64,000 nucleotides of DNA. Source: Christensenellaceae bacterium Phil1. Lineage in GTDB: Bacteria; Bacillota; Clostridia; Christensenellales; CAG-138. The stretch is taken from positions 87,846 to 151,845 of the forward strand of contig MSGS01000075.1 of NCBI GenBank assembly GCA_001940855.1, written 5' to 3'. The first letter of the stretch is position 1; every line of letters begins with the position of its first letter. Both the position numbers and the translations under genes were made by a program. Below the pieces are notes generated by a model. It had not been told where the DNA came from, ran no database searches, and was given only the letters and a program-made list of their open reading frames with translations. Shown here one piece after another: positions 44,858 through 52,651 of this stretch.

Positions 44858-45612
44858 AAGCTCTCGCCCTCCTTGCATGAGTAGTCGGGTATTCCCGTTT
44901 TCTGTGCGGCTTTCGCCTTATCGTCTGCCGCCCATCGTGAAATGGTGGCGGCGTGGTTTTGGTATTTCTTCCCGGTAGAAGCGATATAGCCGGATAAGCG
45001 GTCAATGTAATACTCCCACTTGTCGGGCAGCTCCGCTTGAAGCTCGGCAAGCTCGCTGTCGGAAAGAAAAACATTTTGATACTTGCCATAAGCGGCGGGG
45101 GCTTGTCCCGTTTCTCGCTCTCTCTCTTTTTCTAACTCTATATCTAACTCTTTCTCTATCTCTAATATAGGCGGACATTTGTCCACTCCCTCTATGGGTG
45201 GACAAATGTCCACCTTTGCACTTGGGAGCAGATTTTCACTCTGCAAGCGCATACGCTCACGCTTTTTTCTCTCCCCCTCGGTAGAGGACTGCCCGATTAA
45301 AAGCTGAATATCGCTCATGTAGTACGCCCCATCGTTCAGTACTTCCACAAGGGCAAGCTCAATAAACACCTTTAAGGCTCGTTCTACTGTGCCGATCTGA
45401 TGGCGGGTGTAGGTGGCTATGGTCTGCGGCGTGTGGGGTATGCGGTCATTGAGCATTAGCACTCCGTTGTTTTTCAGCGACATTAAGTACATTTTCATCA
45501 GCAGATTGGAGTAAATCAGCCCGTCTTGCATACTTTCCAAAATCACCATTGTTTCGCTGTGATAGAAATTCTCCTTGACTTTGAGATAGTAATAGCGGCG
45601 GTTTTCGGTCAT
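44854..45612 (-). CDS. Replisome organizer / replication initiator-like protein
   Basis: A 252-residue protein with an N-terminal winged-helix domain of phage replisome-organizer type (RYYYLKVKENFYHSETMVIL, then PHTPQTIATYTRHQIGTVERALKVF), a low-complexity middle (EIEKELDIELEKERERE) and a C-terminal domain. The gene contains a palindromic iteron pair and an A/T-rich run that may be the replication origin. Start: ATG at 45612 seven bases after AAGGAGG, overlapping the small upstream gene as ATGA. Confidence 0.85.
   Translation of the reverse strand: MTENRRYYYLKVKENFYHSETMVILESMQDGLIYSNLLMKMYLMSLKNNGVLMLNDRIPHTPQTIATYTRHQIGTVERALKVFIELALVEVLNDGAYYMSDIQLLIGQSSTEGERKKRERMRLQSENLLPSAKVDICPPIEGVDKCPPILEIEKELDIELEKERERETGQAPAAYGKYQNVFLSDSELAELQAELPDKWEYYIDRLSGYIASTGKKYQNHAATISRWAADDKAKAAQKTGIPDYSCKEGESL
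45120..45214. other. Putative IME replication origin inside the organizer gene
   Basis: A/T- and CT-rich repeats (TCTAACTCTATATCTAACTC, 45131-45150) are followed by GGACATTTGTCCAC (45172-45185) and the perfect palindrome GTGGACAAATGTCCAC (45198-45213). Iterons plus an easily melted run inside an initiator gene are usual for theta origins. Confidence 0.45.
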
Positions 45613-45791
45613 TGGCAATCCTCCTTTTTCCGGCGTTTGGAGAAATAGCGGGGGCAAAGTATGACGATAGCCCGAAAGCTCTGCTTGCAGTCATGGGTAC
45701 AGCCCCGGCATAAATCGTTGTAAGTGATACGGTTTCGGTGGTTGAGGAAAAAGCTCCATTCAAGCCGCCGTTTCTTGCTCATTCTCGGCAT
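45609..45791 (-). CDS. Small basic Cys-containing protein
   Basis: A 60-residue basic protein starting MPRMSKKRRLEWSFFLNHRN with CRGCTHDCKQSF in the middle, a possible zinc-binding cluster. It is not a family I can name. Support as a gene: ATG at 45791 eight bases after GGAG, and an ATGA overlap with the replisome organizer, so translation looks coupled. Confidence 0.65.
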   Translation of the reverse strand: MPRMSKKRRLEWSFFLNHRNRITYNDLCRGCTHDCKQSFRAIVILCPRYFSKRRKKEDCQ

Positions 45792-45963
45792 TGGCAACGC
45801 TCCTTTCAGCCGCTTTTCCCGGTGTGGCGGGATAGGCGGCGTTTTTGTAGTTTCTCGGTATCATTTTCGGGGATTTTTCGCCCTGTAAGCCCCGTTTGGA
45901 AGTGGGGCAGTATTGCGGGTAGGGTGCGGCGGTTATCCCCGTTTTGTAGGGTTTCGGGTGCAT
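45760..45963 (-). CDS. Small protein after the relaxase
   Basis: A 67-residue frame starting MHPKPYKTGITAAPYPQY. Its ATG directly abuts the relaxase stop codon and is seven bases after AGGAGCGATAA. It overlaps the next gene by 32 bases. No known domain, no membrane segment. It could be real and coupled to the relaxase, or a chance frame. Confidence 0.45.
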   Translation of the reverse strand: MHPKPYKTGITAAPYPQYCPTSKRGLQGEKSPKMIPRNYKNAAYPATPGKAAERSVANAENEQETAA

Positions 45964-47598
45964 TTATCGCTCCTGTTCTTTGGCTTTTCTGCGGCTTTGG
46001 GTTTGGCTGCGGTATAGCTTCTGTGCGTTCTGCTGCGCCGCAAAGAGGGTGTCATGCTCTGCCTTTGCCGCCCGGTACTCGTTGTAGGCGGCGTTTTTCG
46101 CAGATATAAGGCTCTCAATCTCGGCATTGAGCTTGGCGGCTGCGGGCAGCTTGCCGCCCCGTAAAAGCTCTTTCAGCTTGCGCCCCGCCGCTTCGTGAAT
46201 GATAAAATCCGCTTCATTGGCTTGGCGGTAGCTCTCGGCTTTCTTGCCTTTCAGCTTCTTGTAGGCTTCAACGGTGGGCTTGGTGTGGCGGTATTCCCCG
46301 GCGGCTTTCCGTAGCTCCTTTTTGGCGGTCAATGCGGTTTCAATCTCTTTGAGTGCCTGCCGCTTCTCGGCAAGGGCGGCTCGGCTCTCGGCTTCGGCTG
46401 CGTCCAGGCGGTCAAGGTCGGTCATGTCATTTTGGGTTAGGAAGTTATGGGTAGCCGCCATTTGTTTGAGGTTGTGGACAGCCGCCCAACGGTCATAGCC
46501 TGCGCCCTTGCCCTCGGCTCGCTTGGCTTCTCTGTTTACCAACCGTTGCAAGGTGCTGTTTGTCGGGGCGATTTTCGGGGTTTCCGTCCTCTGTGGGCGG
46601 CGGGAAATGCCCGCTTGGTATTCGGGTATGGCTGCGGCTTTTTCTGCGGCTCTGACGGCGTTCTGCTCCAAAAGGGCAAGTACAGCCGCTTTGTCAAAAT
46701 CATCCCCCAGCTTTCGGGCTGTGATGGGCTTCGTCCTGTCCGGCGTGAGGTAGGACAACCGCCCCCGGCTTTCCTTGACGGTCACGCCCTCATGGAGCAG
46801 CAGAGCGGAAAACTCGTCAAAGGTGGTAGCCTGGTCAAGGACTTTCCGTATGGTCTGCCGCAGCCTCGCCTTGTCGGTTTCAAACTTGGTCGGGGCGGCG
46901 GGCTTACCCTCGGCGGTTCGCTGCTCATTCTCTCGGTTAAGGGCAAGCTGCCTTTTCTTCTGCGCCCAATACTCACGCTCGGTTATGCGCTCCTTGCTGC
47001 CATGCAAGAGGTCAATTTGATATAGCTGCTCTTTGTGGCATAGCTCCATAACCTCGGATTTGAAGTATTCCATAGCCGCATTGGTGCAGCGGTGCTTACA
47101 ACCGGCTTTTGTATCTGCCGGTCTGTCCATATAGGGCAACAATGGTACAGCTTCAATGCGTAGGCTGTTTATGACGATATGAACATGAATGTTCTCGCTG
47201 TGGTTGTGTCCGTCCGGGTGGGTGCAGACAAGGGCTTGGTGTCCGGGGAAATGCTCGGCACAAAATCTCTCGCCCAACGCCTGCGCCCGGTCAACGGTCA
47301 ATCCGTTGTCGGGGCCGTCACGGGGGTCAAAGCTGATAATGTAGTGGTGGCTTTTCACATCTTCCCGCTTTTGGTTTTTGCCGTAGCGGAGATTAGCCCG
47401 CATACAGGCAACGGCAAAATCTTCCCCGCCGCAGTTGAGGGTGGCAATCCGAAAATCCTCTCTCGGTACAAGCCGCCCGTTTTCGTCAAGGGTGGGCTTC
47501 ATGGAAAATTCGTCATGCTGAAATGTGAGGTATTGCTCGGCTGCGCCATAGTCGGCATTTTTAGAGCTGATATGTTTGAGTATCGCCAACGGCTTCAC
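45964..47598 (-). CDS. MOBP-type relaxase of the IME
   Basis: A 544-residue relaxase. Motif I is near residue 18 (YGAAEQYLTFQH, with tyrosine candidates), and the metal-binding motif is HPDGHNHSENIHVHIVINS (about 126-144), preceded by KSHHYIISFDPRDG. The C-terminal half is a long helical, charged region. It differs in motif spacing from the ICE relaxase at 21782-23113, so the IME has its own nicking system. Start: GTG at 47598, overlapping mobC by 38 bases; only a weak ribosome site, so coupling is likely. Confidence 0.92.
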   Translation of the reverse strand: MKPLAILKHISSKNADYGAAEQYLTFQHDEFSMKPTLDENGRLVPREDFRIATLNCGGEDFAVACMRANLRYGKNQKREDVKSHHYIISFDPRDGPDNGLTVDRAQALGERFCAEHFPGHQALVCTHPDGHNHSENIHVHIVINSLRIEAVPLLPYMDRPADTKAGCKHRCTNAAMEYFKSEVMELCHKEQLYQIDLLHGSKERITEREYWAQKKRQLALNRENEQRTAEGKPAAPTKFETDKARLRQTIRKVLDQATTFDEFSALLLHEGVTVKESRGRLSYLTPDRTKPITARKLGDDFDKAAVLALLEQNAVRAAEKAAAIPEYQAGISRRPQRTETPKIAPTNSTLQRLVNREAKRAEGKGAGYDRWAAVHNLKQMAATHNFLTQNDMTDLDRLDAAEAESRAALAEKRQALKEIETALTAKKELRKAAGEYRHTKPTVEAYKKLKGKKAESYRQANEADFIIHEAAGRKLKELLRGGKLPAAAKLNAEIESLISAKNAAYNEYRAAKAEHDTLFAAQQNAQKLYRSQTQSRRKAKEQER

Positions 47599-47962
47599 CT
47601 ACTTTCTGCAAGACTTCATATTTGAGGGCGGCAAGGTCGGATATGGCGGCTCTCACTTCGCCGGATAGGGTATTGTAGGGTGTGCCGTACTCGTTCAGAT
47701 ACCGGGCGATCTGATTGAGGTTGCCGCCGATTTTCCCATATTCGGCGGTCAATCGCCCGATAGCGGCAAGCAGTTCATCATTGACAGCCGACACATTGAC
47801 AACGGGGCGAATGGTAGCCCTCGTTATGGCTTGCCGGATAAACTCCGCTTGGCTCATATCGTAGGGCGCAAGACGGGCGGCAAAGTCGGCGTATTCTTCC
47901 TCGGTCATGCGGGTCTTTACCACATGGCGGCGGTGGGGTGTGTTGTAGCGTTTTTGGCTCAT
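47561..47962 (-). CDS. mobC: MobC relaxosome accessory protein of the IME
   Basis: A 133-residue protein with a ribbon-helix-helix-like part (HVVKTRMTEEEYADFAARL .. MSQAEFIRQAI) and the MobC motif EYGKIGGNLNQIARYLNEYG. Start: ATG at 47962 nine bases after AAAGGAG. It probably binds the IME oriT, which should lie in the gene-free region just upstream (47963-48743). Confidence 0.9.
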   Translation of the reverse strand: MSQKRYNTPHRRHVVKTRMTEEEYADFAARLAPYDMSQAEFIRQAITRATIRPVVNVSAVNDELLAAIGRLTAEYGKIGGNLNQIARYLNEYGTPYNTLSGEVRAAISDLAALKYEVLQKVGEAVGDTQTYQL

Positions 47963-48743
47963 AGGCAAAACTCCTTTCACTTTACAACGGACATTTTTTC
48001 AGCGATTTTTGAGTATTCAAGTTGTTAAATTTATGTGAATACGAAAAAGCGGTGGGCGTGGTTTTTTAGCGGCGCAAGCCGCACAAGCAGGGTTTGGGGA
48101 AGGCACTCCCCAACAAGTTTCCGCAAGGGGCAAAATGAGCGATAGGCGAATTTTGGTACTGCGGTAGAAACTTGCTCTACGAAAACCGCAAACTTTCCCC
48201 TCTACTCACTACTACACTTCAAAAGGGGCGTTTTGGCCATTTTTCAAAAAGTTTTGAGAAATGCTAAAACGCTTTCCTCATACATTAAAGGTTTTGAAAA
48301 TTACAAAATGGCGGGGTTTCAAAATTTTCTTTGATACCTACTACGGACAGCCTTTCACTTTTGCCAACTCAAACGGCGTAAATCTCAATCTTTCTTTCAC
48401 TACTACTACGGCGGCGGTTGTCGGTTTTGGCAAAGCTGCGCTGTTTTTTCTTCTGCCACTACTACGGCAGAGGGCGGCGTTTCTTCCAAACTGTCCCCGA
48501 AAAAATATCTGTGGGCAGACTTCCCCGATCACTACCTACAACACCGCAAGGGGCGATTTTGCCAACTCCGGGTAAAAGAAAAACGGGCAAGGGCGAAGCC
48601 TTGTCCGTTTGAGGGGCAGCGGTGGAAATATTCACATTGTTGCGGTATAATATTGGTAAGAAAATTTTTTTGAAAAAATTTTGTCTTTAGGTGTGACATT
48701 TTCAGTTAAATCCATAGTACATAGGTGAAAGGAGGTTGATACC
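47963..48743. other. Gene-free region with repeated CACTACTAC motifs; oriT candidate
   Basis: No gene is seen in these 780 bases between mobC and the sigma gene. Related motifs recur: CACTACTACAC (48208), CCTACTACGG (48337), CACTACTACTACGG (48399), CACTACTACGG (48458), CACTACCTACA (48530). On the minus strand the first reads GTAGTAGTGAGTAGAGGGG, resembling ICE box B before its mobC. A plus-strand promoter for the sigma gene may be TGGAAA-17-TATAAT ending near 48650, followed by an A/T palindrome. Likely regulatory and/or oriT. Confidence 0.5.
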
Positions 48744-49304
48744 TTGTTGGAGGATAGCAAAATCATTGAATTGTTCTTTGCGCGCGTGGAACAGGCAATC
48801 GTGGAGCTATCGGCAAAATATGGAACAGTTTGTAGTAGGATTGCAAGGAATATTTTGAAAAATGACCTTGACGCTGAGGAATGTGTCAACGATACATACC
48901 TTGCGGCGTGGAATACTATACCACCCCAAAAGCCCGATCCGCTAAGGACTTATATTTTCCGCATTGTCCGAAATATTGCTACCGCAAAATATCATGCAAA
49001 TACTGCTACAAAGCGTAATAGTTATTATGATGTTGCATTGGACGAATTAGAAAACTGTTTGGCTTCTTTCACAACCATTGAACAGGAAATTGAAGCAAAA
49101 GAATTGACATTGAAGATCGATAACTTTCTTGCAACCTTGGATAAAGATAGTCGCTTAATGTTTATGTGTCGCTATTGGTATTCAGATAGTATTTCCGATA
49201 TTGCAGAGATGTTTCACTTAAATAGCCACAATGTATCAGTTCGCCTTTCACGCATTAGAGAGAAGCTGAAAAAACATCTAAAGAAAGAAGGTTTTGATAT
49301 ATGA
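48744..49304 (+). CDS. ECF-like RNA polymerase sigma factor
   Basis: A 186-residue sigma-70 family protein. Region 2 is visible in AEECVNDTYLAAWNTIPPQK and LRTYIFRIVRNIATAKYH, and region 4 in LDKDSRLMFMCRYWYSDSIS followed by AEMFHLNSHNVSVRLSRIREKL. Start: TTG at 48744, eight bases after GGAGG. The next gene, a membrane protein with DUF4179-like features, overlaps by four bases and is the likely partner or anti-sigma. The base composition of 48.7-52.3 kb is clearly more A/T-rich than the rest of the IME, so this is acquired cargo. Confidence 0.88.
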   Translation: MLEDSKIIELFFARVEQAIVELSAKYGTVCSRIARNILKNDLDAEECVNDTYLAAWNTIPPQKPDPLRTYIFRIVRNIATAKYHANTATKRNSYYDVALDELENCLASFTTIEQEIEAKELTLKIDNFLATLDKDSRLMFMCRYWYSDSISDIAEMFHLNSHNVSVRLSRIREKLKKHLKKEGFDI

Positions 49305-50338
49305 CAAGAAAAAAGATTTCTGAAGCTATCACTGGTGTTAGCAGTCGATATATCGAAGAAACTGCTGACTTCCGTTCAAAGGGCGGCTATTCTCACACTT
49401 CAGAAGCTAAAGCTCGCCCCCGTTTTGGTCGTCGCTTTTCCGCTGCTATGATAGCGGCGATTATGACCGTTTTTCTTATGGGAGCCGGTGTTGTTGCGGC
49501 AATCTACGGCAGTAGCATTCAAAGCTGGTTTAATCATTTTTGGGAAGAAATCACGGGAGAGCCTATGAGTGCTAATCACGCCGCTATTGTCGATACATTA
49601 AGCCAAAAAATTGATATTAGCCAAACTGTTGGAGATGTTACCATAACTGTAGATTCCGCAACAGTAGGTGATGATACTTTCTTCTTGCTGCTAAAAGCTA
49701 AAGGGATTGATTTCTCCGAAAAGCACGGTTATGACTTCCAGATGGTAACTATGGAAACAAATCCCGATCCGTTAAAGTACGGTGCTTTTGTAGGTTACGG
49801 TGTTGATTATTTAGGTCTTGATGGAGATGGAGCTGCACTTTTCCTGTTAGATTATGACTATTTGGCAGATAGCGAATTTGCACAAGATACCCGCCCATTG
49901 CAAGTATGGCTAACACTAAAAGACTTTTCAAGGGACGCACATACTGACAACGAAACTGTCTTAACAGAGGGCGAGTGGTACTACACCTTTATTATTGATC
50001 GTAGTACCCCTATTGAACCTATCTCCCTCCCAGATACTGAGGTCATGGCGTGGAGTTCAGCGTCAAGAGCAGAAGTACCTGTTACGGTAACGAATATCGA
50101 ACTGACTAATACAGGCTTGCGTTTCCAGTATGACTATAAAGAAGGCGAACTGTCCCTTTCTGAACAGCGAATTGTGTTGGTATTGAAAAACGGCAAAATC
50201 GTTGTCAATAGTGGCGGCATCGGTAGTCCAACCGCAGATAACACCGATATGTGTTTTTCTTATCAATGGCTGGTTCCGGTGGATTTAGACGAGATTGCTT
50301 CTATTCAGATTGGTAATGTGGAAATCCTTGTTCCGTAA
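49301..50338 (+). CDS. DUF4179-like membrane protein, possible anti-sigma
   Basis: A 345-residue protein with a short cytoplasmic part (1-45), one TM helix (FSAAMIAAIMTVFLMGAGVVAAIY, about 46-69) and a large extracellular domain of about 275 residues. The layout matches DUF4179-type proteins encoded next to ECF sigma factors in Firmicutes, in which the short inner part sequesters sigma and the outer part senses a signal. It overlaps the sigma gene by four bases. The signal is unknown. Confidence 0.8.
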   Translation: MTRKKISEAITGVSSRYIEETADFRSKGGYSHTSEAKARPRFGRRFSAAMIAAIMTVFLMGAGVVAAIYGSSIQSWFNHFWEEITGEPMSANHAAIVDTLSQKIDISQTVGDVTITVDSATVGDDTFFLLLKAKGIDFSEKHGYDFQMVTMETNPDPLKYGAFVGYGVDYLGLDGDGAALFLLDYDYLADSEFAQDTRPLQVWLTLKDFSRDAHTDNETVLTEGEWYYTFIIDRSTPIEPISLPDTEVMAWSSASRAEVPVTVTNIELTNTGLRFQYDYKEGELSLSEQRIVLVLKNGKIVVNSGGIGSPTADNTDMCFSYQWLVPVDLDEIASIQIGNVEILVP

Positions 50339-50379
50339 AAAATAGTCATAATTCCCGAAAATTTATAATCATTGAGCCG

Positions 50380-50500
50380 GACGCATAGACGCAGAGCCGA
50401 ACAGCACAAACAGGCAGTGGCTTTGCCAGGGCAAGGCCGCTGCTGTGCCTTTCGGTCAACAAATACACTTTGGGACATTTTGTCCCGATGATACGGAGGA
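50380..50500 (+). repeat. Cargo leader repeat, copy 1
   Basis: About 121 bases starting GACGCATAGACGCAGAGCCG, containing a GC-rich hairpin (GGCTTTG..CAAGGCC), a small GGGACATTTTGTCCC hairpin and a closing GGAGG ribosome site. It is repeated at 51025-51145 and in part at 51548-51610, each time just before a cargo gene. Confidence 0.82.
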
Positions 50501-50506
50501 TTATTC

Positions 50507-51016
50507 GTGAAAAACACTTTTGAAATATTCAAGTCGTTACCCATTAACAGAGCGTTGCTGTCGTTGGAAGATGGGGATTGTTCTGACAATTCGTACTTTT
50601 GCTATCCCGTAAATGCAAAGCCTATTGGTTTTGAGGGAAGTATCCTATACTGCTTCTTGCCGGAGTATGGCGAAGTGGTTTTTGCGGCAAATCCCGAAAG
50701 TTGCGCTGATAAATATGTTTATCCATTGGCAGAAAACTTCTCTGACTTTATGCGGCTTGTATTAGCTTGCGGAACAGCAAACCCGGTTGAACAGATTGTG
50801 TGGATGAACAAAGACAAGTTTCAGCAACATCTTCAAGAGGAACAACGGATTATGACGCAGGAACAAAAAGCGGCATTATCTGTACTTGCCGAAAAGCTGG
50901 AGCTTGCACCTATGGAAAATCCATTTGAATATGTGAAAGCGTTGCAATCCGTTTTTGACGATAGCAAAATTCAATTCAGCGATGAATACTACGATGTGTT
51001 AGGAATTGAACGATAA
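50507..51016 (+). CDS. SUKH-like hypothetical protein
   Basis: A 169-residue acidic protein (KNTFEIFKSLPINRALLSLE, then YVYPLAENFSDFMRLVLACGTANP near 78-101, ending DEYYDVLGIER). The middle resembles SMI1/KNR4 (SUKH) fold proteins, often immunity proteins, but I cannot confirm this. No membrane segment. Start: GTG at 50507 six bases after CGGAGGA, which belongs to the repeated leader. Confidence 0.6.
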   Translation: MKNTFEIFKSLPINRALLSLEDGDCSDNSYFCYPVNAKPIGFEGSILYCFLPEYGEVVFAANPESCADKYVYPLAENFSDFMRLVLACGTANPVEQIVWMNKDKFQQHLQEEQRIMTQEQKAALSVLAEKLELAPMENPFEYVKALQSVFDDSKIQFSDEYYDVLGIER

Positions 51017-51024
51017 CCGATCTC

Positions 51025-51145
51025 GACGCATAGACGCAGAGCCGAACAGCACGAACAGGCAGCGGCTTTGTAAAGGCAAGGCCGCTGCTTTGCCTTTCGG
51101 TTAGCAAATACACTTTGGGGAATTTTATTCCGATGATATGGAGGT
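51025..51145 (+). repeat. Cargo leader repeat, copy 2
   Basis: Second copy of the leader at 50380-50500, with scattered differences. Its hairpin GCAGCGGCTTTG..CAAGGCCGCTGC is better paired, and the second hairpin is GGAATTTTATTCC; compensating changes keep both stems. Confidence 0.82.
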
Positions 51146-51151
51146 ATCAGA

Positions 51152-51376
51152 ATGAAGAAATTGATTTTAGGTTCAATCGTATTCTTAACAGGAGTATTAT
51201 CGACAGCTGTTCTTTTGGCAGGCTCTATGGGCAACACATGGAATTTGAACGGACAATTATCTGCTACATGGAACTTATCTCAATATGGACTGATGCCTGC
51301 TTTATATATTTTCATAGGTATTGCAATCACAGGGGCTATAATCGCAGCATGGGGTGTATTTGAAAAGAAGGATTGA
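51152..51376 (+). CDS. Small two-helix membrane protein
   Basis: A 74-residue protein with two hydrophobic helices (LILGSIVFLTGVLSTAVLLAG and MPALYIFIGIAITGAIIAAW) and a charged tail (FEKKD). No family recognised. Start: ATG at 51152 after GGAGG of the second leader repeat. Confidence 0.7.
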   Translation: MKKLILGSIVFLTGVLSTAVLLAGSMGNTWNLNGQLSATWNLSQYGLMPALYIFIGIAITGAIIAAWGVFEKKD

Positions 51377-51411
51377 GGTAGTCCCATAAATACAATTTAG
51401 GAGGTGGCGCA

Positions 51412-51615
51412 TTGGAAAAGGGAAAATGGGTGCTATGCCCGATCTGCAACAACAAGACCCGTATTAAGGTGCGCCCCGATACGGTGCTTGAAAACTTCCC
51501 ACTGTTCTGCCCCAAATGCAAGCGGGAAACGATTATCAGCGTAAAGGGGCTTGCTTTGCCTTTCGGGCAACAAATACACTTTGGGACATTTTGTCCCTAT
51601 GATATGGAGGTATAA
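51412..51615 (+). CDS. Cysteine-rich KTR-type protein, copy 1 with fused end
   Basis: A 67-residue protein: WVLCPICNNKTRIKVRPDTV then FPLFCPKCKRETIISV, a two-pair CxxC zinc ribbon of the Cys_rich_KTR family. The last about 20 residues (GLALPFGQQIHFGTFCPYDM) are translation of a truncated leader repeat, so the original C-terminus was replaced. Start: TTG at 51412 seven bases after GGAGG. Copy 2 lies at 51804. Confidence 0.78.
   Translation: MEKGKWVLCPICNNKTRIKVRPDTVLENFPLFCPKCKRETIISVKGLALPFGQQIHFGTFCPYDMEV
51548..51610 (+). repeat. Cargo leader repeat, partial copy 3
   Basis: The last about 60 bases of the leader (CTTTGCCTTTCGG .. GGGACATTTTGTCCC .. GATATGGAGG) fused to the end of the first KTR gene and providing the ribosome site of the next small gene. 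Confidence 0.8.
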
Positions 51616-51783
51616 ATGGGAGCATTTTATTTTTTCGTATTTATCGGCATTGTCGGCTTTTTTGTTGATAGTATCAAAAAAGTAAGACATGAACAAACAA
51701 CAAAAAACAAAGTAATTCTTGTAGGCTCTATTGTATTGCTTCTTTTTGGTTTTTATTTGCTTGCCGAAGCTCTGGGGCTTTAA
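51616..51783 (+). CDS. Very small membrane protein
   Basis: A 55-residue frame: MGAFYFFVFIGIVGFFVDSI, a basic turn (KKVRHEQTTKNK) and VILVGSIVLLLFGFYLLAEA. Two TM helices. The ATG follows GGAGG of the partial leader at six bases. No family recognised; it is too short for many gene callers. Confidence 0.65.
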   Translation: MGAFYFFVFIGIVGFFVDSIKKVRHEQTTKNKVILVGSIVLLLFGFYLLAEALGL

Positions 51784-51803
51784 TCCTAAAGGGAGGTGGC
51801 GCA

Positions 51804-51995
51804 TTGGAAAAGGAAAAATGGGTGCTATGCCCGATCTGCAACAACAAAACCCGTATTAAGGTGCGCCCCGATACGGTGCTTGAAAACTTTCCGCTGTTCT
51901 GCCCCAAATGCAAGCGGGAAACGATTATCAGCGTAACCGGGCAGAATGTGGTTGCGGTCAATAAATCAAAAAACGATATGGAGGTGTCGTTATGA
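51804..51995 (+). CDS. Cysteine-rich KTR-type protein, copy 2
   Basis: A 63-residue zinc-ribbon protein almost identical to copy 1 over the first 44 residues (one change, G to E, at position 4), then with its own end (TGQNVVAVNKSKNDMEVSL). TTG start seven bases after GGAGG, as in copy 1. Its stop overlaps the start of the next membrane protein by four bases. Confidence 0.8.
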   Translation: MEKEKWVLCPICNNKTRIKVRPDTVLENFPLFCPKCKRETIISVTGQNVVAVNKSKNDMEVSL

Positions 51996-52288
51996 AAGAA
52001 TATTGGTGGATTTTTGCCCTTGCTATTGTATGTGCTATTCTTTCCAAACAGATAGATAAAGCACTTGCAAAACTCATTACAGATGGCAAGAAACGAGCTG
52101 TAATTTATTGCGTGATCGGTGCTGTGGCACTTGCCGTTATTGGAGTGTCTATTTACAAGGCTACCGCCGTATATGCGGGTGGTTGGTCTGTGGCGATAGC
52201 GATTGCTCCTGTGTCTATCTTCATTGTTGCCGCAGTTATTGGTCTGATTTATGGACGCTCCCGGAACAAGAAGCAGAATGTTGAATAA
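51992..52288 (+). CDS. Small three-helix membrane protein
   Basis: A 98-residue protein with hydrophobic segments at YWWIFALAIVCAILS, VIYCVIGAVALAVIGVSIY and SVAIAIAPVSIFIVAAVIGLI and a basic tail (RSRNKKQNVE). No family recognised. It overlaps KTR copy 2 by four bases, with GGAGG eight bases before its ATG. Last gene of the cargo block. Confidence 0.7.
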   Translation: MKEYWWIFALAIVCAILSKQIDKALAKLITDGKKRAVIYCVIGAVALAVIGVSIYKATAVYAGGWSVAIAIAPVSIFIVAAVIGLIYGRSRNKKQNVE

Positions 52289-52301
52289 CGGAATTGATAA
52301 T

Positions 52302-52333
52302 AGGCGGTTAAGCACTCTTGGGCTTAACCGCCT
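52302..52333 (+). terminator. Terminator after the IME cargo
   Basis: AGGCGGTTAAGC and GCTTAACCGCCT form a perfect twelve-pair stem with an eight-base loop, 14 bases past the last cargo gene. The T-tail is short, so it may work with the larger inverted repeat that follows. Confidence 0.7.
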
Positions 52334-52346
52334 TGTCTGCCGTAAA

Positions 52347-52422
52347 GCAAAACAGGCGGCGGCTGTCAACGGCGGGCGTATGCCCGTTCATCTTGACCGT
52401 TGACTGCTGCTGCCTGTTTTGC
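52347..52422. repeat. Large inverted repeat at the IME right end
   Basis: 26-base arms (outer part GCAAAACAGGC / GCCTGTTTTGC) with three mismatches enclose the perfect palindrome CGGGCGTATGCCCG. It lies about 90 bases inside the IME right junction. It could be a strong terminator, an insulation hairpin or part of a transfer or replication site. Confidence 0.65.
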
Positions 52423-52492
52423 TATCTCCCCTTTGGCTGTACGGAATAGCGGCGGGGCTGCTGTTCTTGTCTGTGTTTTGTGGTCTGCTTCT

Positions 52493-52633
52493 TTATTGCC
52501 CTTGTGCATTTGCCCCCGGATTGTCGTTGCCGTAACCCTCAAGCAAGTTGATTACTCCCCAAATACCCAAGCCCGCGCCGAGTGCGATAACAAGGGTCTG
52601 CAATACTCCAACTGCGCTATTAAAAAATGCCAT
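52493..52633 (-). pseudogene. maff2, 5' half (split by the IME)
   Basis: The minus strand encodes MAFFNSAVGVLQTLVIALGA followed by GLGIWGVINLLEGYGNDNPGA, the N-terminal half of Maff2, then a few IME-derived codons (NAQGQ) and a stop. The rest of the gene is at 41870-41963. Confidence 0.85.
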
Positions 52634-52651
52634 AATTTTACCTCCATCAAA

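Noticed and set aside
48337..48540. CRISPR-like spacing of CACTACTACGG motifs
   Set aside because: Motifs are short (about 10 bases), imperfect and unevenly spaced; no cas genes.
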